Positions 1 through 11,517 of a stretch of 64,000 nucleotides of DNA are shown piece after piece. The stretch comes from Pyxicephalus adspersus (Eukaryota; Chordata; Amphibia; Anura; Pyxicephalidae), in NCBI RefSeq assembly GCF_032062135.1, contig NC_092862.1, forward strand, positions 66,247,496-66,311,495. Reading direction: 5' to 3'. Made by a program: the position numbers and the translations under genes. The stretch's first letter is position 1, and the number at the start of each line of letters is the position of its first letter. The notes beneath the pieces are model-generated. The model made no database searches, was not told where the DNA came from, and saw only the letters and a program-made list of their open reading frames with translations.

Positions 1-1041
1 AATCCACAAACTACTAATTACCATCATGTTTCTTGGAATCTGCACTGCATTGTTCACACATTGGGGCTGGCATACTATAAGAATTTAGACTGTTCATGTA
101 GCACGGTGATATTTTACATTATAAGGCATAATTCACTTAGCTTGGTGAATGCAGTGAAAATTCACTTTGCAATGAGATACAGAACTTTTTCATGCACATG
201 ACCGGATGGTCAGCAAAATGTTAATTTACTAAACCAAGTGAACTATGCCTTTCATGGGAATAATTTGCCAGTATTCATTTATTAAGTTCAGACTTACGGT
301 TTTTGTAGTCAGTATGACTGCAGGCACTCTATTTACTCACACTTTAAAAATGTCAATAATTTAAAAAAAGGGCTTTTTTTTTTTTTTTTACAGATAGTCA
401 GATGCGGTTACCCTTTCAAACAGATTTTCAGACACTACATGCAGTCTGGAAGGGCAGTTTGCAAACCCAACTGCTTCCATAGACTTGAGTATAACTTTTG
501 AGACTTGAATAACTTTTGTTTTTACACATTTTCACTTTGCTCAAAGTGGAGCCCTTTGAACTTTATATTTGTGTAAATTGATGTTATATGTCAGAGAGAT
601 TGTGACAGTATAACTAGGAATGACACTAGATGGTAACATGCACAATGCTTTATTATGTAGGAAGAGCTAATAGTATTACTCTGACTTACTTATGACTTAT
701 ACTAATACCTATTACTACAATCTCTAATTCCTTTCAATATGGCAACAATCCTTAAATCGTTTTTCTAGCTGCATGGGCATTGACAGAGGCTCAACGCAGC
801 CTACAAAACCCTGTCCAGTCTTTTTGAACATGACAAAAAAAAGATAAAAATATTTTTTCAATAGTTTGCTATGTTAAAATAGTGTAATATAAATATTAAC
901 ATAGTACAATATTTATCATGCATTCAGGTATTTTACAAACCTTCATGCACTCTCAATATGAAGAAATTGAGGTCATTGTATATTAAAATGTCTGCAATGT
1001 TTACAATTATTGTTTATTTTATATTTTAAACAGTATTTAAA

Positions 1042-1097
<56 letters not shown>

Positions 1098-4088
1098 ATA
1101 TATATATAATGAAGTCAGCTAGTGAGATCTGCAGTTTTCATACAGCAGGTGACCTGGCCTCATTGGGACCTGGAATCCTCAGAGTTTGAAGAACATACTA
1201 CTTTTGAGCATACAAATTAAACTTAGCCACAAACATGAAAAAAAACGTAATATTAAAGTATACATTTACAATATTATTAAATAATTACATATGTACAGTT
1301 ATTTTTATTTGTTTGCTGAAAAAGAAAAACTGATACAAGAAGGTCTACAGATGCAGAAATGTTGAGAAGTAGAACTAATATGTACATTTGTTTTTGTTTT
1401 ATAAGAAGTGCAGCAATGATGATGTGTAAAATGATAGGATGATAAGAAGATGATGTGTAGAATAAACTCAAACTACGCAAATTTCACTCTTAATTTACAG
1501 TTGTTAGAATACCAAAAGAAGATTAATTAGTTGTGTTTTTTTTTTACATATTGCTTTTTGCTTTATTCAATAATACAGAGTGCGGACAAAAAGACATAAA
1601 AAGAAGCACTGTGTAAAAGCATTTTTGTAGTTCAAAAGCAAGTAGCATTTCCTGGCTGGCAGTAAATGTTATAAAGCGTCTGGCTCAGTAATACTACTGG
1701 CACCAGAGGCTGGCTAAATATATTTTTTAACACCAAGTGCTGGCACAACACATTTTACTGGTTCCAGGGGCATTAAAGCAAACCTGTCACAAATAAGCAT
1801 TTTAAACTGAGCATTTGATGAAAGAAAGTATACATGGTGGTTACCATCAAAAAATGGCAATATGAAAATGATTCCTAGTTCCAGAGATAAAGACAGCTGC
1901 TAATATATGTTACATGGTAAATATTAACTTTTATTTAGAATCTCTCTAGGGACCAGCATTCAGAAATTCAGGACTAACACATATTTATATTGATGCCAAG
2001 GGTAGAGACTTTTTTGTGGAAGAGGATGATGGTATATTTTAAATGTTGGCTGCACAATCTGTGGAATACATTTTTTGTATGTGCTTTATTTATAGGTAAT
2101 GTTTTTTGAATAGAGATGGTTTTTAGTAATACTAGAGAATAATTTATTCTGAATATGTTGTCAGCTGACATGTTTTACACTAAACAGTTAAAAAAAATTA
2201 CAGGAAGTGCTACATATTAATGCATATGTATACTAAAGTAAAAATGTAATATGTTGTACTGGAGGCTTCATCATTTTCCTTTTTAGTTTCAGTCTCTATT
2301 TATGTAATTCACTGCTAGAAAAATTGTCAGGTATATATACTGCTATCATCTGTGTATTTCCATATATATAATAAAAAAACTTTATTAGAACAAAGATATC
2401 TGAGGTCCATTGGGTAGAGATACAGTATCTTCCTGCTTGGTAGGCTTAGACACTAAAGGTAACTTCCTTTCCCATATTTCGTATCAAAATTGTTTCTAGA
2501 ATAGAAAACTCCAGAATAATTAGAGCAAATCTAAACCAAAGAATAGAAATTAATATATTGCAGTTTACCAGATTCCAGCTTAAATGTTGAGGCTTCATTA
2601 TTTTTATTTTTAGTTTGTTTTTTCCCTACTTTCATTATTTACCCTTCCAATCTTGCCAGTAACACCTCCTGACCTAAATCTACAATGCCTACTTTAGGAC
2701 AAAACTACTGAATCTTCCCTTCTCCATAATGAGATTTTTTGTAATTTACATGGATGACTGGAGTCAATTAAATTTATAAGAGTCTGTACTGGTAGAGGAC
2801 CCTTGAATATATCAGCCCACAAGATTTCTGGCATAATCAACAGGTAATGATTCCTATTTAACAAATATTGCAAAACACTTTCAATGATATAATTAGTTAT
2901 CAAAAGGATACACATATGTAAGGTTCCTTATTTGGGTTTACATTTTAACATGAAACATGAATTATTACCTATTTTATTTATTTATTCCCAATATATTTTA
3001 GGGTGTTTGCCCGCTTGGTATATTTAGCCTTTAGCATCAAATACATTTTTTTCCACAATATAATGCCCATGGTATGGATAATATTCATTTATTAATTGAT
3101 TCATTTATCATTAAATCTATGATTTACTGATTTAGCTTTGATAAAATACCCCTTTTAGTGGTATTGGCCTGAGCTCACTGGCTGAACTCCTGCTGACTGC
3201 ATGTGGCGCAGAAACAGACAGATTTAGTGTTCTTGCATAGCTGGGCCTTCCTGTGACCTGAGTGAAACCCTTTGCCTTTTTCCCACATCTCTGTGTTAAA
3301 CCCTTGTTACAGTTCTTAGTTTATTTGTTCAGGTGAGTAAACGCTGTATCGAATACTAGTTTCTCAGTTGCTTTTAATTAGACTTCTGGAATCTGCTCTT
3401 TCATCTAGTGGAATCTGCGTCACTTCAGCTCATCTATTTTCAGTTTCAGAGCTGTGGGTTTTTCTTTTATGCAGCTAATTAAAGGCATGCAGGAAAGCGG
3501 CAATGCCTGATCCCTATAACCTGAGATGTTTTTCAGGTTATGATAAAACCACACATTTTTACAACCACTTTCTAATTTCTGTGTCATAACAACTTCCCTT
3601 GGGGCATATGAAGTGTAAACCAAAAAAGCATGCATACTAGTGAATTTGTACATCTTTCCTTTTACTTGCAGACATAAAAGCATCTTAGGAATGTAGTAAA
3701 CAAAATGATCCTGTTGCACCTCTTTCCATGAATTCAGAACATCAGATCTTTTTAATCGTGGAGCTAAAAGGTTTACAAAGGTGCCCACGTCATGAACAGA
3801 GTTTCATGACGTAAATACCATACACATTTGTGTTTCCAAATATTCATATATAGTCCAGTCAATGAAACTGTATTCTAGTCCACTATAACCTGAAGCACAA
3901 AATAAAGGTCTTTTATAGATGTGCACATTGCTTTTCCAAGTTCTAAATTGGACCTTTATTATACTGATTCACTGAAATTTCCAACTATTGGAAATTAGTA
4001 TTTCAGGATCTTTCTATTTTCTGCAGAAGTCCACTGGGTTCCCCAAACTGCCATTTATACCAATATTTTTTACCCATGTCTTCATGCC
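1..4088. other. AT-rich DNA without recognised gene
   Basis: No exon, RNA gene or repeat family recognised except the (TA)n tract at 1042. The longest open frame (3420-3788, minus, 122 codons) resembles nothing I know. It could include the terminal exon or 3' flank of the kinase gene, but I see no support. Confidence 0.5.
1042..1092. repeat. (TA)n microsatellite
   Basis: About 25 uninterrupted TA units in AT-rich DNA. Confidence 0.95.
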
Positions 4089-5280
4089 TTTTATTATTAT
4101 ATTAACTGTTTTTAAAACCCCAACATATTATGCAGCACTGTACATTGAAGTGTATCTAAACTCAACATTTTTACTTTACATAGACCGGTAGACAACCCTC
4201 CTAAATAAAAAAAAAATGTAATTGTTGTTTATTTTTTAGGTACAACACCCTTTTTTTAAAAAAAAAAGGTACAGCACCACCCTTTAATAGGAGTGCAGAG
4301 CCTCCCGCGATACCTATAACATGCATCCCGGGAGGCTATGGCTGCTTCTTTTGTACATGCACTAATTTTGGGCATGTGTAGAAGAGGCATTTTTTCTACC
4401 AAGGGGAAAGAGATGCCGATCTCATGTATGCGCAGTGAGATCGACTCTCTATTTTTCCCCTTCACAGTGGCTACGTCACCCGATCTCGCACCTGCGCAGT
4501 GTGTGATTGGGTGACTTAGCAAGAAGACAATAAGAAGACAGAAGATGGAGGTGACCAGAACCATTGAGGGATCTGCGGGAATAAAGGTAACTGTAATTTT
4601 TTTATTTTTAGTTTAGTTCTGCTTTAACTAGGGGTTGAAAATGACAGACAGATACAAACAATGACACAGGAGGAGCAAAGGACCCTGCCCGAGAGAGCTT
4701 GAGGTGTGGGGATATGAAATGGTGGGAAGTAGAGATGGTTTAAGAGACAGAATAAGAAAGGCATGTGAGTTTGAAAAAATGGGTTTTAATGGCTCTTTTA
4801 AATGTGCAGAAAGTAGAAGCAAGCTGTATTTGATAGGAAAGACCATTCTAGAGAGTCAGGGTGGCCCTAGAAAAGTCTTGAAGTCGTGCATGTGAAGATG
4901 TTATGAGCGAGAAAGTCATTAGTGGGTCATTTGAGGAGCATAGAGAGTGGATGTGGAGAGATTTGAAGAGAAAGCACAGTAGTATGAATTTGATCCTGAG
5001 GTGAAATTAAAGCCAGTGTGCTAGAAAAACTGCAACTAGAGGCAACAGAAGTGGTGGGAAGGATGTATAAATCTAGCTGCAGCATTCATTATTTTCTATT
5101 ATTATTATTATTAGTAGTAGTAGTATTAATAGTAATAAATAGTAGTACTTATATAGTACCAACATATTACGCAGTGTTGTGCATTAAATAGGGGTTGCAA
5201 ATGACAGACAGAGACAGTGACACAGGAGGAGGCGGGGGCCCTGCTCAGAAGAGCTGACAATCTAAGAGATGGGGAAGCAG
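4089..5280. repeat. Interspersed repeat with two related copies, one split by a MITE
   Basis: CCAACATATTACGCAG...GCATTAAATAGGGGTTGCAA ATGACAGACAGAGACAGTGACACAGGAGG occurs at 5158-5235 and, split by the MITE at 4149-4623, at 4118-4148 plus 4624-4675. A (ATT)n/(AGT)n stretch at 5098-5145 precedes the second copy. The class is unknown to me; similar sequence is frequent in frogs as I recall. Frames between 4628 and 4895 are chance. Confidence 0.6.
4145..4627 (-). mobile_element. TTAA-flanked MITE, copy 1
   Basis: Element 4149-4623 between TTGA (mutated TTAA) at 4145-4148 and TTAA at 4624-4627. The right end TTTAGTTCTGCT is the inverse of AGCGGAACTAAA. Relative to the copy at 59762 it is reversed. 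Contains the motifs GCGCAGTGAGATCG and TTAGGTACAACACCC. It sits in another repeat exactly where the related repeat at 5184 keeps an empty TTAA. Confidence 0.77.
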
Positions 5281-6354
5281 CATACCATAGAAGGATGATA
5301 GATTGTAGAGGAGAAAGTCCAGTTATTGGGATACCAGTCAGGAGAATGTAACAGTAGTCCAGTCAAGAGATGAAAAGAGCATGTACAAGATGATGCCAAG
5401 ACAACCTACCTGAGGGGAGTGTCATCACTGATACAGAGCAAGAGAAAAAATCCAGCTGCTCCTGTGGGGGATGAGTGCTACATCTGTATAGTTCCGCAAG
5501 GAATTTTGTTTATTTTTTTTCCCAAAATGTGTACTGTAAACTGTCATTAATATGTCTTACTTGTTCAGGGCTGGTAACAGGTACGTTGTCACACAGACAA
5601 AGAAACACATACACATAATAGCAGAATTAGGCATCCTCATAGTTGGTTATGGACCAGGTTTGGATTTGAATTAGAAGGGAATAGGGTGATCCTTTACAGA
5701 TTCTTGGCTTCTTATGCCTTCATCATGGTTTGGCAGCCCTCAAACAGTGTATGGACCAACATTTTTTCCAAAAGTGACCATCTTCACTGTGAACTATTCT
5801 AGTTTTTTTTTTTTTTTTTTGGCATATGTTTGGCGCCAAGAATTTCCACGGTCTTATGATAAAAAAAATGCTACTTAAAGACATAATCAATGACAGTAAA
5901 AAAGGCCTCCTACTTACAGTAATAGAAATAAAATGTCAGCGTGGGAGAGAGACAGGGAGATATTAATATGTTTTAGCTGGACTTGGTGTTCAAGATTACA
6001 GAAATGCTCCTTACTTACAAGCCTCCTGATTCTTTAGTACTGTAATGTTTATTTTCAAATGTCACTGCACATTTCTGTTTAGGCATATTAGCTGTAAAGG
6101 GCAAAGCATTTTTTATGCATTTCTTGACTCCTAGTTTGCTAAAATCATTTAAAAGAGAAAAAAAATGACACAGACTTCAGAATAAAATATTTTAGTGCGT
6201 CCCTGACGTTGTAGGAGTGTTTGCAGACTTCTCCTTTTCCTTATGAAATATTAGCTGTTCTGACAAAAATCTGTCTCCTTATGGATTGACTGAACAGTAC
6301 ATATATTTGTCTACAGCTGTGAAAGAGTTAGTATACCTCATGAAAACTGTTAAC

Positions 6355-7560
6355 TTTTTTAATTTCAATGGTTTTTATTGAGATTTTACAAATTATCAGA
6401 TACAACAGAACAAAATAGTGAACAATTGTGATCAATCCAAATGTGGAGAAGCAATATTATTGCAACCTCATGGAGTAACTAAAAAAATCAACAGGTAGAA
6501 CCCCCCCCCCATACAACTAGGCCCATCAAGGTGATGATCAAAAAACAGGCAAAGGGGAAAGAAACAAAAGCCAAGTAAGAAAAGGGAACAGTGAGGGAGA
6601 AAGTTGGGGGGGTGGGGGGAGACCAAAGCCAAAGCAGACCACACACATCCAAAACACCCCTAAAATGGAGGAGGAAGATATATATGCTCAGTAATGAGTA
6701 ATTAAAGTATCCTGGAAGATAATAGTTTATCCATGGGAATCAAATTTTCTGCAAAACCTTAATTTTGTCCTGGAGTCTAGCTACCATATGCTCAGTACGA
6801 CAAGATATTTTGTTTAACCTACATAACTATGGGGGAGATTTGTAGATCATCCGATAGACACCTATCCATATGCAATTAATCTTGGGGCATTGCCACGATA
6901 TGTGAAACAGTGAGCCAACTGACCTGCAACCACAAAAGCAGTGGTTGGAAGCACCAGGATAAAACTTTCTAAAAACGAATCTTTGGGATATCATGTACCA
7001 GCGGAAGAGCTACTTTTAGTTGGCTTTATTGAAAGCATGTCGCTGTATCCCAATTCCTGTGCCAGTGTGAGTTTCATCTGGTTTACGACCGATATCTGAT
7101 TCCCTTTGGATAATGTAGGTTTGGGGGAAAATGATCATGGTAGAGAGCAAGCTAAATATGAGAGACAGAATCTTTTACCCAAGGGGTGTTAGCCACAAAC
7201 CTGCTCAAAAGCAGTGGAGACAAATGGGGGTGCTATAAAGCTAAAAGTGTAGCATAATTTTGCAGGTGAATGTAAGAAAAGATTTCTGAGGATGAAATAT
7301 CATGGAATTGTTGCAAGGAAGCCAGCAAATGTATCCTATGAATTGTAAACTGCCAATTAAAGTGATTGAGATTTTCAAGCCTTGGCTAAAAGGAAGGGTT
7401 ATAACCCAATGCTCTAAGTGGTGTGTGGGGCGAACTAGGTTTCCCTGAATACACCATGCCAGACCTGCAAGGAGTGACTGAGAAGAGCATTATAAATAGT
7501 CTTGTGAAAAAGCAGTAGGGGTCCAGAGAATAGTATAAAAGGTTATTGAGAACACTAAGT
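6355..7560 (-). mobile_element. L1-type LINE, 3' remnant
   Basis: Read on the minus strand, 7010-6845 encodes RWYMISQRF, YPGASNHCFCGC, VGSLFHISWQCPKIN and WIGVYRMIYK, typical of the C-terminal end of L1 ORF2. It ends with CAATAAAAACCATTGAAATT and an A-run (T-run at 6354-6359 on the plus strand), the LINE tail. The 7100-7560 part has no long frame and its assignment is weaker. A target duplication was not found; the hAT copy at 7567 may have removed one side. Confidence 0.75.
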
Positions 7561-7566
7561 AAGCCT

Positions 7567-7926
7567 CGAAACTAACCAGCCAAGGCTGCAATCATTGAGA
7601 AGAGTCTGCGATCCCCGGGGCTCTACGGGTTAATCCTACAATTCATCACATTCATCACACCTAGTGCCCTGCGTTCCTGGATAGAAAAACTCTATCCAAG
7701 AACACATACTACTAGTACAGCAATCAGGATCGCTGCTGCAGCCCTGTAGTATGTGTTCCTGGATAGAGTTTCTCTATCCAAGAACACAGGACTCCCTGTG
7801 TTCTTGGATAGAAAAACTCTATCCAAAAACACATACAACTAGTAAAGGGCTGCAAGAGCAATCTGATTGCTCTTGCAGCCCTTAATAGTCCCTAAAAATA
7901 ACCTGAATTCTCCCACCATTGACTTA
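7567..7926. mobile_element. Partial inverted copy of the hAT-like element
   Basis: The reverse complement of this segment matches 9598-9876 and then continues into the 10836-11040 sequence of the larger element, including the three GTTCTTGGATAGAG hairpins and the ATTGCTCTTGCAGCCC palindrome. Neither TAGTGTTGGT end is present, so it is truncated at both sides. It lacks the mariner insertion: GGCACTAGGTGTGATGA is uninterrupted at about 7653-7669 on the reverse strand. Confidence 0.85.
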
Positions 7927-9876
7927 GTATTATTATTGGTTGCTGTTATTACTCTGTGGCCCAGTATGCCTACTCAATGGAGACTCACTTCTTTCAAACA
8001 TCCTTAGAAAATTTGCAAAAAAGTGCCCTTATACAAAAGAAAAGGTGTATTAATGGTAAAATTCCATGTTAAGTTACTGAGACTTGTGCTAGGGCACAAA
8101 GGTTGATCAGTCTTGCTAAGATATTTTGCCTGGCATTGTAGAAGTGGTTTAAACAGCGTTTTATAATGTGTGATAAAATGATTAATGTTAAAATTTTTCA
8201 GCATGGCATTATACTGAACCAGTTAACCTGAATAGGGCCCATTTTGTGGACCATGAGCAGTTTTTTCTATCAACAAATTCTACCTGACTGACCTGGCTGG
8301 TTAGTCTCCAGATGAGATAACCAATTAGGGTATCTCCAGCCATACCTCTCTACCTTTCCCTTCTACAAATAGTTTTACCTATCTACAAATAGTCTTTTTT
8401 TTAACTACAAACTTCCAAACAAGAAGCATTTGAGGCTGCAGCAGGTACCCTGAAGCCCACTTTATTTATGTCTGATGGACTACAAGCATCATCAAGCCCT
8501 CTCCCACTAATCATCATTGCCAAAGGCCCTCCACTATCTGCATTCCTTTCTTTGCATGAAAGTTACTCTGATTTGTCGATATTTCTATTTTATTATTTAT
8601 TAATATGTTATTTTTATCAACTAAAATGTATCCTCTGCTACAAGTGTTGGGCCCCATCATACCTACTGCTAACAGACTGGGGCCAGTATATTCAAGACAT
8701 TTGTAATGCTAACTATTAACAATTAGATTTTTAAAATAAATGCCACAATTCATCAAATTGTTACCTTTTAAGCAAGGAATACATTTACATTTTCACAATG
8801 GTAATTAATTCCTTCAACACAGTAGCTTATACTGCATGGGATCACTAAGCACCATGGAACCACTAGCTAGAAATGTATCCCACTGTGCACAATCTCTAGC
8901 TCTAATCCTACTTTTTTTTACTAATGGTATAATAGTAATAGTTATATTTACTGTAAGGTCAGCTTGCATCTGTGGGGGCAGTGACAGGGCAGAATCAGCT
9001 TTCCAGTCATACGGGGCAGTAACAGTGGAGAAATGAACTCCCCTGTCACTCCACAGATCTATCCCCTCCTTTTCTTTACACATTCATTCTTTGTTCTAGT
9101 ACTTTCAAAGGAAATTGGCTGGGGATTATGGTATCACTGATAATAAATACATAGATTTCTGCTGATTGCTATAGGAATTAAAAAAAATATATATATATAA
9201 TGATTTATGGATTGTGCTTGGGTTTAGCTTTAACAATATATTCCTTTCAAGTTATATAAATATATATCAGTATCATTGTAAAGCATTGCTGCATTTTTTA
9301 ACACTTGGTATATAAATGAAAAAAGAGAGAAAAAACAGAGGTATAACCATGGCTCATCTAATAGGGTAATCTTCAACATTTTCTGACTGAATGTAGTCAA
9401 ATTACCCAATGAAGAGAATACAGCAAGGACAGGCTTACTGTAGTCATCAAATTATAGTATGTTTACCATAAATAGTATGTTTAACATACTTGTTACCATG
9501 ATTGGGAGTAGTGTTGGTCGAATATCTCACTATTCGATTCAACAGCTATTCAATCTAATAGTAGGATATTTGGGTGATCGAATGCCGAATTTGAACACCA
9601 TTGAAGTCAATAGTGGGAGAATTCGGGTTATTTTTAGGGACTATATAGGGGTGTAAGAACAATCAAATTGCTCTTGCAGCCCTTGACTAGTTGTATATGT
9701 TCTTGGATAGAGTTTTTCTATCCAAGAACACAGGGAGTCCTTTGTTCTTGGATAGAGAAACACTATCCAGGAACACATACTACAGGGCTGCAATCTCGAT
9801 CCTGATTGCTTTTGCTGCACTGTACTAGTAGTATGTGTTCTTGGATAGAGTTTCTCTATCCAAGAACACAGGGCAC

Positions 9877-10835
9877 TACCGTGTTTCCCCAATTTTAGGA
9901 CATCCCCATTAAGTAAGCCACCCCCGATTTTTAAAAAAATAATTAAAATAAGACACTCACCCGTTTTTAAGACAGCTCCAGATATCTGATCCTGCGTGTG
10001 TGTCCTTTATGCTGGCTGCAGCGTGTGTGTCTCTGATGCTGGCNNNNNNNNNNNNNNNNNNNNNNNNNNNNNNNNNNNNNNNNNNNNNNNNNNNNNNNNN
10101 NNNNNNNNNNNNNNNNNNNNNNNNNNNNNNNNNNNNNNNNNNNNNNNNNNNNNNNNNNNNNNNNNNNNNNNNNNNNNNNNNNNNNNNNNNNNNNNNNNNN
10201 NNNNNNNNNNNNNNNNNNNNNNNNNNNNNNNNNNNNNNNNNNNNNNNNNNNNNNNNNNNNNNNNNNNNNNNNNNNNNNNNNNNNNNNNNNNNNNNNNNNN
10301 NNNNNNNNNNNNNNNNNNNNNNNNNNNNNNNNNNNNNNNNNNNNNNNNNNNNNNNNNNNNNNNNNNNNNNNNNNNNNNNNNNNNNNNNNNNNNNNNNNNN
10401 NNNNNNNNNNNNNNNNNNNNNNNNNNNNNNNNNNNNNNNNNNNNNNNNNNNNNNNNNNNNNNNNNNNNNNNNNNNNNNNNNNNNNNNNNNNNNNNNNNNN
10501 NNNNNNNNNNNNNNNNNNNNNNNNNNNNNNNNNNNNNNNNNNNNNNNNNNNNNNNNNNNNNNNNNNNNNNNNNNNNNNNNNNNNNNNNNNNNNNNNNNNN
10601 NNNNNNNNNNNNNNNNNNNNNNNNNNNNNNNNNNNNNNNNNNNNNNNNNNNNNNNNNNNNNNNNNNNNNNNNNNNNNNNNNNNNNNNNNNNNNNNNNNNN
10701 NNNNNTTTCAACAATAAATGTGTACTGAAGTCTTCTTCATGGAAAAATAAGACATCCCCCAAAAATAAGACCCAGGGCATATTTTGGCATTTCAAAAAAT
10801 ATAAGAGAGTGCCTTATAATCGGGGAAACAGGGTA
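9877..10835. mobile_element. Tc1/mariner-like MITE nested in the hAT element, contains an assembly gap
   Basis: Flanked by TA at 9877-9878 and 10834-10835. The left end reads CCGTGTTTCCCC and the right end GGGGAAACAGGG, inverted with one mismatch. Internal sequence with repeated AAAATAAGACATCCCC resembles a vertebrate TA-targeting repeat I recall. 662 N (10044-10705) hide the centre. The related hAT copy at 7567-7926 keeps the unoccupied site, which confirms TA insertion. Confidence 0.82.
10044..10705. other. Assembly gap (662 N)
   Basis: Unresolved bases inside the TA-flanked element. Long open frames that run across it are made of undefined codons and are not genes. Confidence 0.99.
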
Positions 10836-11172
10836 GATGTGATGAAAAGGGAAACTTGTCCCCATTCAACCTCTAGTGCCCAGGGATCGCCTGCAGTCAC
10901 AGCTGTGACTGCAAAGTTCCCACGATCATGTGACCGTAGATGAACTCTGCAGTTCCACTACAATCTCCGGGGCACTACAGGTGAATTACTCTGTAATGCC
11001 CCAGGGATCGCACACTCTTCCCAATTATTGCAGCCTTGGCTGCAATCTTTGATTAGCTCAGTGTGCAATCCCCGGGGGAATACATGTTAATTAATCTGTA
11101 GTGCCCTGGGGATCGCACACTCTTCCCAATAATTGCAGTCTCTGCTGCAATCATTGAGAAGATGCAGGGACA

Positions 11173-11289
11173 TACTCTGTAACAGCACAGTAATATGATA
11201 CATTTGTTACATTTTTCTCACAGTGGATAAAAGAAAAATGTAACAAATGTATCATAATATTACTGTGCTGGAAAGTGTGTTACAGAGTA
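11173..11289. repeat. Long hairpin inside the hAT-like element
   Basis: Left arm from TACTCTGTAACAGCACAGTA and right arm ending TACTGTGCTG...TGTTACAGAGTA pair over roughly 45 bases with few mismatches and a small loop near 11219-11231. Confidence 0.85.
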
Positions 11290-11517
11290 AGAGATATCAT
11301 GTCATTGTAGGATATCCTGTAAAGAAAATAGTTAAATAAACACAAACACTCAAGAAATTAGTTTAACATTTATTTTTATTTTTCTTAACACATTTTTTAA
11401 TTAAATTTTTACTGTTGAATCTCGTTTTTTTCGGGTGGGGCCTACCCGAATTTGAACAGCCATTTTCGGGTCGAATATAAGGACAACTTGAATTCAAACA
11501 CCAACACTAATTGGGAG

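Larger units (their letters stand above)
9501..11517. mobile_element. hAT-like non-autonomous element, hairpin-rich
   Basis: Element 9509-11509 flanked by identical 8-bp ATTGGGAG at 9501-9508 and 11510-11517. The ends begin TAGTGTTGGT and end ACCAACACTA. An 8-bp duplication with short inverted ends fits the hAT superfamily; no transposase is encoded. Inside are three near-perfect short hairpins of the type GTTCTTGGATAGAG/CTCTATCCAAGAAC (9698-9731, 9741-9776, 9835-9869), GC-rich repeats with ATTGCAG and GGGATCGCACACTCTTCCC motifs (10870-11160), and a long stem at 11173-11289. A mariner-like element is nested at 9879-10833. Confidence 0.83.

Noticed and set aside
3420..3788. 122-codon minus-strand frame
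   Set aside because: No recognised motif, no splice or transcript evidence, and AT-rich context; most likely chance.
9996..10943. Long open frames on both strands (up to 315 codons)
   Set aside because: They consist almost wholly of undefined codons over the 662-N gap.
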